NCBI GenBank assembly: GCA_013398015.1
Contig: VZRR01003434.1
Location: forward strand, 715,135 to 779,134
Reading direction: 5' to 3'
DNA: 64,000 nt
Origin: Oreocharis arfaki
Taxonomy: Eukaryota; Chordata; Aves; Passeriformes; Paramythiidae
Position 1 is the stretch's first letter; every line of letters begins with the position of its first letter. This document shows, piece by piece, positions 12,431 through 24,001 of this stretch. The notes below the pieces were generated by a model. That model was given only the letters and a program-made list of their open reading frames with translations, searched no databases and was not told the origin of the DNA. The position numbers were made by a program, and so were the translations under genes.

Positions 12431-15400
12431 TCTACTGCTTCCTTGAAGTTTGATTCTAAAATTACTAGCATAGGTTACTATTGAATGGCTATGGAACTTC
12501 AAACAAGAGTTATTTGAGTCTTTTTATCCTTTACCAACAGTGCACGGGGAAGATTTTCAAGTAGTTGGCTGTTGTCTCATTTGCATGTTTAAGCTACATT
12601 TTCAGAGCAAGAAAAATAATAAAGAAATTAGCCAGTGCTACAGAACATAGCTTGTCTGATTTAGTGGTTCTATTACCATTGTGATTCATGGCTAATTCAT
12701 ACAAATGAAATTAGGTTATATATTACTATTACGAGATTAACATTTCATGAATTTAATAAATGCTCTCATGGCTACTTTGAAATCTAATTCCCTGGCCTAA
12801 AATGTCACCGATGTCTGCTTGTTTTAGGCAAACCAATTTAATTCAGTTTAGTAGTGCTGGGAGAATGTTAGCTGAGATTCGTTTTGAGTGGAGTCACTGC
12901 CCTTTTTTTCTACTCTCTGTCCCTCCCTTTCTGTAAATCTAAAATGCTATAATGTTAGAATGATGCAGGAAAAACACTCTGTTAGCTGACCACATGCAGG
13001 AGAGAATGACATACTATTTTGTATCAGCAGGATTGGAAATGTCAGGTTGTTAAGAACAAGCCTATCAGACACATAAATATAAAAGTTCATTTATGGTAAT
13101 ATGCATAGGCAGTGGTTGTATTCTACTGACTTGAGGATATGATCATTGTGCTGTTCTCCATGGCATAATATGATTTTCTCAAAGGCCCTCAGCAGTGTCC
13201 ATTGCAGCCTTGGAATGGGTAATATTAAAGGCTTTATTCAATTGTGGTAACTATAAACATACAATATTATTTCATCTCTAATTCAGATTCAGATTTACTC
13301 ATTTTATGGACATAACAAGGATGTCTTGCTGCATTTGAGTATAAACTTCGTTCTTTTTTTCTTTCTGTACCAGCTTCTGAAGGATTCTGAAACACTTGTT
13401 CAATCTGTACTAAGACCCACCCTGCAACCACAACTGACAGCTTCCCCTTAAATAATTTGCAGTTAAATTTTATGGACTTCTTCATGCTCAAGTTCTGTCC
13501 CTGCCCAGCATTAGTTTGGTCATGGTACCCTGGAGGAACTGAAGTCATAGCCAAAGACCAGAGATGCAGGATTTATTTTTGTCCTCTGTTTTTGGCACAA
13601 TCAAACTTAGTTGTGGGTTAGTTGTAGGGATTTTTGGGTTTTGGGTTTTTTTTCTTTCTTTCCTCTCCTGCAGTAGGGAGCAGTGAGAACTAGGAGGAAG
13701 GAGAGGACCTCTTCTCAAGGCCCATGCTTTGGTGCCTGGAGGGCTTGTGGAGGTTCTGTGAGAATGGGATGAATCCTGATCAGGTGGAAGAGAAAGATGG
13801 GGTGAAGCTGGGCTGGAGCTGAACCTAGATCAAAAATCTTCTTATTGGTGAACTGTTACTTAAAAGAAGGCTAGATCAATTACAGGATTTTAACTTAAAA
13901 AATAGGTAAACAGTTATTTATCACATGAAAGAAATGGCTTGAATACCAAATGTCAGGAAATAACTAACTGAGCTCTGAAAGGAATCCAAAGCCCTGAAGA
14001 AAATTGGCTGTATTTAAACTGCTTGTGGTGGTCAAGCTTAAAGGCCTGGCCAAGCCCCAGTGTGCCTTACAACTATTAGTTATGGGTGATGGTGCTAAGT
14101 CACAGTCCAGCTCTTTTGCTTTGCTGTGCCTGAGGGCTGCTGGGTCATGCCTTCAGCTTGTCCCACATTGCTGTGTCTCAGAGCTTCTTGCTTCTCCTCA
14201 GCACCAAGACCAGAGGTTGTCCCTCTGTGACTCGCTCCCCCTGTCTGACTTCCCTGGCAACACTGGGGGCTTGGGAGGACAAGCAGGATCAGGCCCTAAA
14301 ACAGCCTGACCTTGCCTGGGAGATCATAAACCTGCACATGTTTCTTTCTGCTTGGTATTTATAAATATGATCTCCTTGAGCCATTAACAAGAAACAGCAC
14401 TTTCTTCATTTGAAAGGAAAACGTTTCTGTGGCAATTCCTTCCACAAAGATTTCTCAGCCTTTTAGGTAGTGTACATTTCCCTTACCTGAAGTTTTCCAT
14501 GTTTTCAGTGTAGTTGTAATACTTCAGAAATCCCTTCCCGAGTGGATATCAATCTGTAAATGATATCTGAGCTACTCCCCACTCGCTCTCAAAATCCGTT
14601 CCCTGAATCATCTTTATTACAGTGCCTAAAAGACATATATGATGCATTGTTAATTGCCAGCTGGGGATCACTTATCATTATTGATTTACTTTTAAATTAC
14701 TCTGACAAGATGAGGAACAATAAACCTGAGCATGTAACTCACTTTCATAATGGTATATTGTTGCTGTTATCCTCATGTCCATAAATTCATATCTGCAGTT
14801 TGCCTAAAATCACTGACTTGTTTTCGTTCTGAGGCAACCATCTGCCAACAGGCAATGCTTTCCGGTGTCATTCAGCAGCAAATGCAATATTCCCCTGATA
14901 CTCCTTAGAGAAATTGAAAGAATCTAAAGAAAAGAGTTCATATTCTTACTGAGGTTTAGTTTGTGATATTTTGAACAGAACTGCCAAACTGAAACATCAG
15001 ATTGTAGCTTTTTTTGACCTACAGTTCTGTTTGAAATGAAAACTTGTGTTCTAAAAGGGGAATGTTCATGCTAAGCTGTCACAAGCTTTCATGTTTGCTT
15101 TTACTGTTTTTTCATGGGCTAGACACTTTTTCATTGGTTATTGATAAAGGTATCTTTAAAAAAAAAAATGCTTTCCATATGTTAGTGGGAGAATGTAACT
15201 TAAAAATATTTATTCAGGTAATTATGCCAATCCTGAATTACATCCAAAGGTTATTTAGAAAATTTTAAAAGCTCTAAGCTTTCAGGAGTTGTAATTTTGA
15301 CATCACATGAATTTTAAAAATGATCAGATAAATTTCTTTCTCTAATTGAGCTGATGAACAGAACTTAATCATGGTGCACGCCTGTGTGCTGACTTCTTTG

Positions 15401-17367
15401 CCTAAAGACCTTAATGGGAAGCTTTGCGAGGCTCAAACAAAATTCAGAATGAAAGGGAAGTCTGCGGCAAAAATCCCAAACAACTCTTCCTAAAATCCTC
15501 ATGTGGGCAATCTTGAAAAGAAAAAGGAAAAATACTAACAGGAAACCACAGCTTGTGACCAATCTTGGGGCCTTTCAGCTCTGTGCCACCACCACGGGTA
15601 CTTTGGTCCCTGATGCTGCCCCAGTGCTTACACGAGAGGTCAGGAAGCTCTGAATTGATGCATTTATGAATCCTTGATAATCTTAGGAATAATATTTAGC
15701 TTAAGGTAATTTTTAGTGCTTGTATTTTATTAGGATGAGAGATATCCCAGCTTTAACTTCAGGCCATCAATGCATTTGAGAGCTTTGTGAGCTCCTGTAA
15801 AACACATATTGGCAAAAGAATAAAAAAAAAAGGTTTTGCAAATGGAAATAATTCTGAAAGCATGGCCTCAGATAACTTAACTTCTGGGCTCTATATTGGA
15901 ATTTCTAGGAGCCTTAGAAACACACAGAGTAAACCTGCACTTACCAAAAAGCAGCTTTCTCAGAAGGAAGCTCAAGCAGCCTGAGATTGCAGATTAGATA
16001 ACTCTGCTCTACTGCAGTGTGAATGCATTTTAAATTACTCTGGCTTCAGATGGAGATTCAGTAAATTGATTGTTACTTTCTAGAATTTGCAAACGTTATT
16101 TCTTGAAGAAAAGTCATTGATTTAATACTTTCTATAATCGACTCTTGATTCTTTGCTGAGGTTAAGACCCTTGATTTGATTTTAAATTTGGCAGTAACTT
16201 TGTTTGATTCTTAATTTAAGTTAAAGTTAGAAATAATTGAACTATGGCAACGTTTCCTTATTTTTATTGATTTTTTTGTTTGGTTGTAATTTGTTGTCAA
16301 TGATTTTAATAACATTCATGCAAAGAAGTAAAATCAGCTTTCTTTCCATAAGGAATGTGGATCTTAAATCCTCTAAGATTACATTTACTTCTTTAGTTCT
16401 TGATTGATAAGCCTCAGGATAATATAATTTCTAGGTTTATATTGACTTTAAGTTTGATATTTTAGCCATATAGATGCATAAAGATTCACGTGTACTGTTT
16501 CAGCTAAGCTGGAGTGTATGGAAGGGAATATAACCACTACCTGGTGATATGGTTGTACAATAGGTTCATACAGGCCCTATTTGACAGCAGGTGAAAGCAT
16601 TCCTACTGCTTCTGGTTTAAGATAGCTTTGATCTTAACTAATTTCTATCCACCATTTTTATGTACTGTTAAATAAGGGTGTCAGAGTAGCAACCGCATCC
16701 CAGTGGTTGGAATGCTTCTGTATTCATGTATATTCACATTTTAAACAAATGGTCTTGTGATGTTGTTTTGCTTTTGATTAGACAGGCTGGGTTATAACTT
16801 GCTTCTGCTTCAGAAACTCTATGGAGAGGTAGAAAGGTGCCACTGAGTAGGCTCACAGAGAGAAACTCTTTTTTTTTTTTTTTCTTGGTAACATGCAGTA
16901 GGAGAACTAGATAAATATTCCTCAATTTTGTTCCAGCTTTTTGATAAGGAGAACAAAAGGTGAGGGAACCTTTGGGGAAGGGCCAGACTTCTGCTGTGCT
17001 TGGTGCAGAGCCCTTGTGTTCATTTGTGGGAGGGCTGAATAGTGCAGGGAGAGATCTCAGCTCTCTGCAAGTAGTACTACTGGGTTTGCACACAGCCTAA
17101 ATTTTGTACCTCATCATTAATTTTCCTAGCTGTTGTATCCCTGCTGGCCTGACAGACTTGCTCTGCACAAGTCAAATTGAAGACGTGGACAGACCAATAG
17201 TTTGGAAGGGGCTTGCTTCATTCCGTGCTTGTTCCTCACGAGATGGTAGACACGACAGTGACCCAGCTTTCCTTACACACCTCCTGTTTTTTAGTGAGAG
17301 TTTTAGATGGATAAAAATGGCACGGAAAAGTTCCCACATCCTTTCCTCTTCATCTTGTCTGTTTCAG
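12431..17367. other. Unannotated unique sequence
   Basis: No recognisable gene or repeat. Open frames of up to about 119 codons (for example 16734-17093 on the minus strand, which includes a lysine run from a poly-T tract at 16869-16883) have no domain and alternate between strands. I see no RNA gene. Confidence 0.55.
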
Positions 17368-17490
17368 GGGAATATCAGTATCATTAAAAACTGACACCAT
17401 GAAGGGGTTCAAGCTGCTTAGTGATGTAGGTTTAACACAGAAGATGTGGACTATGACCATGACTTTGCAATATTTATTCTCTGTTTCTCT
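17368..17490 (+). other. Exon-like segment between strong splice signals (unproven)
   Basis: A pyrimidine-rich tract (17340-17364) ends in CAG at 17365-17367, and a GTAAGT donor begins at 17491. The 123-base interval is a multiple of three and one frame is open across it, ending at a TAA that straddles the donor. The peptide is not one I recognise. Such pairs occur by chance in long introns, so this is only a candidate exon of a transcript, possibly a long noncoding RNA. Confidence 0.2.
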
Positions 17491-20400
17491 GTAAGTACTG
17501 CTTACATGGTTTCAGCTGTAGCATTGAAGAAATAATTTTTGAGTATTAAATATCTCCTGCATGTCAAGATTTTGATACTGCTTTAATTCTCCCACCATCA
17601 CTAGTAGTCATTTGTTTTCATGACTCTTCGGTCTGTTGCTCCACTCCGTTGGCAGGATCTTAAAACTTAAAAGAGAAAAACAAATTGCACATTCCACTGA
17701 TTTTAATAAAAACAGATTTAATCTATTCCAGGAGAGAACATTTCTGGCTTCTTCTAGCAGGTATGCAGTTTCCTTTTATAATCCATTTGGAGTTCTTGTG
17801 AATGAAATTCGAGATTGCTGTCTGCTTTTTGGAAGGAATATCTGCTTTTCCAAAGTAAGCTTATTATTATTAAATACTTTAAGATTAAACATCTCTTCCA
17901 GCTGGCAAAAGGCTTTATCCTTTTGACTACAAATCTGGAAATCTTCATAAAATCTGCTGCAAAAGCTAGGAAAGAAAACAAAATAATCTTTAAAAACCTG
18001 TTAATTATTTTTCTGGAGCTGTCTGTCTCAGAGATTTAACAGTTTAGGAAACCTTATCATTAAGCAACTGCAGGAGACTAATTTTTTTCCAAAACTGAGG
18101 AACCATGGAAGAAAGATATGACTGTACCCATGACTGATCTGCACTGCTGTTCAGTTGTTATATGCCTCTGCTAAATGCATGGAGTTCAAGGCAGGGTTAC
18201 TCCCTGATAAGAAAGAAATTCAGGCACCGTGTCTGCGTGAATATTTATGTCTGTGGTTTCCTTACACGTGCTGCTTGAGATTGACTGTGGTTCAAAAAAA
18301 AATGACATCTGCAATACCTGTTTTTTGCAATAGGTCATGTTTATAAATGTGCTAATTTCTTACTCCTCAAAACGTTCTAACCTCTGCCACCCTCCTTTGG
18401 CAGCCTCTTACTCCCCTTTCTTCAGAAATTAGACGTGTGAATGCTTTATTGTCTACTTCTTTATTATTTTCTGTAATGAAAGTAATATTCACAGCATTAC
18501 TTATCCTCTTCTTTGTTGGCATTCAGGCTGTTGTTTCCAAGTGAATGCAAGTCAGTTGCCTCTTCTAATTTCTAGGTCAGGAAATTTCTTTATACAGCCA
18601 GGTCAGCATCTCAGTTTTCATCTGGTTTGAACTGGATCAGATGATGGTTGTTGGGGCTGAGAAACCATGGGTTTCTGGAAGAGAATTTAGGGCTGCTGTT
18701 CTGCCACCTCATATCTGTTTTCATACTTTTTTTTTCTATGTACAGTATTTTGGCTGCTGATGGCATCTTTCTCCAACAGCTATAATTATGGAAGATGTAC
18801 TGGAGGTAGGAGGTTTTGGAGGATTTTCCGCGTGGTTGTTAAACACACAGGTTGTTTACTACGCCTGGCAGTGTCCGTGCGCTGTGTTTCACGGGATACT
18901 TCTGGTTGCTCTGAATCTGCAGGTTTCCATGGGCCTTGCCTGGCTGAGGCATCTCCTTCCTGCAATGACAACCACTCACCACTGCTGCCTATTTCCAGTC
19001 TGTTTTCCTCGTTTCTGGGATCAGTTCCACTGTGCCTTGCTCGGGCTCATGGCCCAGCAGGGCATTCCTAACCCAGGTAACGTGTTAGGTCAGAGATGCC
19101 AGGCTGTGTACCCAGGACCAAGCAGCCCACCTGGGGCTTCACCAGGCAGAGCTCAGGCATCCCAAATCTAGCACTGCAGCTCTTTTTTACAAGCACTGTT
19201 CCAGGCCCTCAGACACTTTCTCCTCAGCCTCCTCTCAACGATTATCTTCCCTAATTCGTCCATCATGACGCATTAAATTGGTTAATTAACTTATCCACTG
19301 AGCATGAACTCAGGCTCCTGCAGCTGGAAGCATTAGGCATTCTTTAGATACAATGCAACTTTAAATGCTGTCTCTGATTATTTTCCTCTTACAGTAGCAG
19401 ACTTATATTGTGTAGCCCTTGTTAGACCTTTGAACTATGCATATCTATTAGCCTACTATCTAGCCACTTATAAGTCATATTCTCAAGTTTCCCACTGCTT
19501 CTGTGGCACTGCAAGTATAATTAGATGTAATATTTTTTCAGGTCTGCACCACGTTAAATCTACATGAGTAAGCAAAAATGGTTTAATCTCAAAGTAAGAG
19601 GTTTTTTTCAGAGTTTTTCTTACGACATACTCTACACAGTCATTGATTCATTCAGTTAATTAACTAAATTAAATAGTAAATTAATTTTCATCAACTGCAA
19701 GATATTACTAGCTATTTTTTAGGAACTGAGAACATTTTACTGCTGTGGAACAACTCCAAAAAAAATCCGCACACTTGCCTTTTCTGCTGTCGTGAGATGA
19801 AGACCCGGTGATAAAAGTAGTTTTGTTACTCTGATACCTAAAATTGTACCAAAAAAAAAACCCCAAACCCCAGAACCACCCATCTGAAAGAAAAAGATAA
19901 ACATGAAAATTCTTTTTCAACACATACACATATAGCTATTCATATGTGCTGGGGTCTGTGCATGATATATATGTATATCTGTATCTATATCTCCCATCGA
20001 TCTTGAGAAAGGTTTTATCCACATGGAGTATTTTATTCTATAAAGTGAATACAGGCAGCAATGAGTATCTGAGGTATTTTCCTGAAAAGGCATGTGTGGT
20101 CCTGTGGCACCAAGTGCTCTGACATCAGTGCTGGTTAGTCCCTCATGCTGGTGGGACTCCCTTGGCTACACACTGTCTGCAGGAAGCAATCAGTGAGAAG
20201 ATCTGGCAGCTTCTGGCCTGGGGCTCCTGAGGCCCCAGCATCTTTCTTTGCTGCTGACCCAAGAAGACTGCATGCTTTAAGCTTTGTCTCATAGTACACA
20301 GATGAGTCACGCTCCCCCCTTCCTCACCTTAAATTTTTTATTCATTCACATTAATTTGATATTCTTTGCTGGATTTTCTATACATTATTCTTTTTATACA

Positions 20401-21189
20401 ATGAACTTTTCTTTCTTCATTGTCCTACAATTTTCAAAGATGAAAGTGTGCAGTTGTGCAACAAACTTCTTATTTCTGTGGTTTCTTGGCTCTCTGGTTT
20501 AGAGGATTCTAGCTTAACTCTTTTTTTGTCTGGCTTTCAAAACACAGTAATAAATGGACTTTTTTCTTCTGAAGAAAGAGCCGAGCTGTAAATTAAAATA
20601 ATATACATGCTCTGTGACATCTAGGAATTACAATAATGTAGCAAACTCAAGGAGCTTCAGAAATGTATGGATTTCTGAGTACTCACACATTTCAGAGTTT
20701 CACTCCAGTCAAAAATAAATGTGCAAGTTATAACCAAAAATTTGCAGAAAGACTATCTATGCTAACATAAATTAGAAAAGCAGTGAACTCTAGGTAATTA
20801 AGAATGGCTGGATACTGCAATTCTGAAAGTCCTGTGAATACATAACTACTTCAACTTATTAGTGAACAGTTGAACCTAAGCCATTTTGAAATAATTTTAT
20901 ATCTTGCAGTAATGAAACTGTTGGACCTAAGACCTCCTTTGCAAATGCTCCCATCCACTGCACTGCATTTGCTGTGCAAAATTCTGTTGCTAGGACACAA
21001 TGCTACCAGAACTTCATCTTATTTTCTTCAGAACTGATATTTTAACATCTAAGACCATGATTCCTTCTCAAAGATGTGCTCAGGTGGCTCATGTTCCTGT
21101 ATTTACTACTGGATCTCTAAGTTAATGCTGGCTTGCATATACAAGAAAGGAGAAGAGACCTCTATTTCTTCCTCCTGTACAATGAAATG
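17491..21189. other. Unannotated unique sequence
   Basis: No recognisable gene or mobile element. The best open frames (18760-19071 and 18788-19171, +, overlapping in different frames, up to 127 codons) fall in a locally GC-richer patch and show no domain. The sequence around 19920-20000 is rich in short AT dinucleotide runs. Confidence 0.55.
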
Positions 21190-21656
21190 TCATAGAATCA
21201 TAGAAGGGTTTGGGTTGGAAGGGACCTTAAAGATCATCTTGTTCTAACTCCCTGCCATGGGCAGGGACACCTTTCACTAAGCCAGGTTGCTCAAAGCTCC
21301 ATCCAACCTAGCCTTGATCCAGCTTCCAGGGATGGGACATCCACAGTCTCTCTGGGCAACTTGTTCCTGTGCCTCACCACCTTCACAGCAAAGGATTTCT
21401 TCCTAATATGTAATCTAAACCTTCTTTCTTTCCATTTAAAGGCATCACCCCTATCACTACAAGTCCCTCTCCAGCGTTCTTGTAGTTGCTCTCTTTATAA
21501 AAAGTCTCCATGGACCCTTTTTGTCTCCAGGCTGAATGATCCCCACTCATTCAGCCTGTCTTCACAGAAGCAGTGCTCCAGCACTTGGGTTATCTTTGTG
21601 ATCCTCCTCTGGGCTCACTCCAGCACATTCACATCCTTCGTATGTTGGGAGACCCG
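21190..21656 (-). mobile_element. CR1 LINE, 3' part (about 0.47 kb)
   Basis: Reverse complement of the CR1 3' end. It begins with TCATAGAATCATAGAAGGGT and continues with TTGGAAGGGACCTTAAAGAT, the CTGCCATGGGCAGGGACACC block, GGGATGGGACATCCAC, and later CAGGCTGAATGATCCCCACT and CCTCCTCTGGGCTCACTCCA. The order and wording are those of the end of the reverse transcriptase ORF and 3' UTR of avian CR1. The element is 5'-truncated at about 21656. The frame 21361-21660 on the + strand is an antisense shadow of it. A clear 3' octamer end at 21190 marks the insertion side. Confidence 0.95.
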
Positions 21657-23477
21657 GTAAGACATTGCTACTTGCTTCAGTTGTGATTTTCTTGGTAGCT
21701 GTGTACAAGGATGTGAATGAAGGATAGAATTAGTTGGAAAACTTCTTACTGAAAAACTGTGAACATAATATTAGTAAATGTTTGCTTAAAATACATTTGG
21801 GTTTTCCCAAGTGATGATAGTGGTGGGCATGCTCAGGAGGTGAAGTCGCAAGAAAGGAAAAGTTAGGACACAGGTGTTTGGATGTTTTTTCTATGGGTGA
21901 GAATGTACCCCTAGAGCATGGCAAAGCCAATTTACTGAAGTGAAAATTACATAGATTAAAAAAGATCTTGAGGTAAAAAATTCTCTTACATGAAACCTTG
22001 GCTGAAAAGGCCATTTCTTAGGGCCTCATCCCAAAGCACACCTGGAAGACAGACATAAATTTTTACTTGCTCTGATATGGCTGTTCAGTGTACTTACAAC
22101 TGAAACACCTCTGTGTGTCTAGTTCCTAGGATTATAAATTCCCACATGCAGTCTGTTAGATCATGATGAAAAGTAATCTGTTTTTTTCTTTTGCATGCCT
22201 GAATAGACATCTTTTTAAGAGTGGTAGTGAGAGGCGTGAACATACAGCTACAAACACTTAGGAGCACACTTTACTTCAGACATAGCTAACTGACCCCTTG
22301 TGGCTTCCTGATGTTCAAAAAGGGAGAGGCAGAGAAATATTGAAAGTTTGGGAGTGTAAGACATCTATTTCAGACTGCTGGAGAAAAGATGGTCAATGTT
22401 TGATTTTACATGGGGCATGGGGAGCTTAGGAGCCACTCTAAGAGGATAAACCCGAAAGGAAATTTTATTCCTGTTGGATTGAGGAATGATTTTAGCTGCC
22501 TCAAAGATGATCTCACTGCTTGAGCTGCCTTCTCGGGGCAATCCTGGATGCCAGCTCTGCACATCATGGATACTGCAGTTAAAGGCAGCCAGCTGAGCAG
22601 ACTCATGCCTGCGTACAATGTGCATTTAAATGGAAGTGGTTTAGGCAGACTCCACTGCATGGGCTGACTTTCCCAGCACGGGTTTCATTCTTCAGTGGAA
22701 TGACACCACCCTCGCGTGAGACAAATAGTATCCATTAGAGTTAAGTGCTGCTGCTGGGCTGGACTTCTGACCTTCAGCTGCTTGGCAAAATGGGTGCAGC
22801 ATCCATCTGTAGCTAATATTACTTAGGTTTTTTTGTTGTTTTTTTTGTATGCAACAGGAATTTCCTTTTTTGCTGAAGGTGGCTCCATTTATCCAGGACA
22901 TGGCTTCATGCTGCAGTGTCTGGGCTTTGTCTATAAAATTTTTTGTTTGTTTTTTCCAATTCCCAAGACAGGAATTGCTTTTTCTTTGCAAAAAGAATGT
23001 GTTATAAGGCAGCTTTGTAAAACTCTGTATTATAATATTTATATGAGAGGAACAAAAAATGATATAATGCCATCCTAATAAATAATGTAATGTGTATTAG
23101 ACTCTTCATTTCTCAGAGCCCATGGAAAGAATCTGGCTTTGTGTTTGTTACCGGCTAGTGTATATTACAGGAATATTTTTACTGAATTTAAATCCAGGGG
23201 TATAAGATACCATTCTGAATTTTCCATATACAAAGTAGTCATACATAAAGTGTCTGCCTCCTGGGCAGAGAAACCAAGCAGTAATCATACATCTGCGAGT
23301 CACAGAAATAAAATGGACTTGAAGGGCCTTTAATGCACATTTCATTTCTCGTCTTTATTCTGTTTCAGCTGCCAGGCTTCTGGTTTTGCAACAACAGAGG
23401 CTGGAATTATTGTTGGGTGGGCACAAGATGAATGCTAACAATCATCTTCATCCTAGGATACTTTTTCACAAAAAACA

Positions 23478-23570
23478 TGTGAGACCACACCATACTTCAC
23501 TAGTTTAACATCATTGTATTGACTCTATGGACTATTACACCAGTAAAATCTGTGAGACCACACCATACTT
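23478..23570. repeat. 20-bp exact direct repeat, 73 bp apart
   Basis: TGTGAGACCACACCATACTT occurs at 23478-23497 and again, identically, at 23551-23570. The intervening sequence is different. Exact 20-mers this close are unlikely by chance in unique DNA, so a local duplication or a microhomology insertion is plausible. Confidence 0.85.
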
Positions 23571-23937
23571 GGCATGTCTCTTGGCACTTGGAGCATGGTC
23601 ACCTCTGCTTTTTAAATTTTTTTGAAAGCTTATTTATCATGTATCCAGTAATTCATTTCTGTCTTTGCTAACCTGAAACAAGTATTAACTAGCTGTTAAT
23701 TTGAAACTGTATGTTAAACTCTGGGAAATTTTTTGGGTATGTTTTTTGAAGCAGATTTTGTATCACCTTAAAATGGTATCATTAACCTGTGAAATCACAG
23801 GCTATTCTGACATTCAGAAGACTTGAGATTTATTTTGTTCCCTTCCAGCAGGCTTGGGGGTTTTGTTTGTTTACTTTTTAATATGTGCATCCTAAGATCT
23901 GGGTTTATGAGCAAAAATTTTAATAGGATTAGGACTG

Positions 23938-24001
23938 CAGCTGAGATACCATAGTGATAAGGGTATACTTATCAGCTGAGATACCACAGTGATAAGGGTG
24001 G
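23938..24001. repeat. 35-bp tandem duplication, 2 copies
   Basis: The unit starts CAGCTGAGATACCATAGTGA at 23938 and is repeated from 23973 with one substitution (CATAGTG to CACAGTG) before the copies diverge near 24001. It is a recent-looking tandem duplication with no coding content. Confidence 0.85.
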
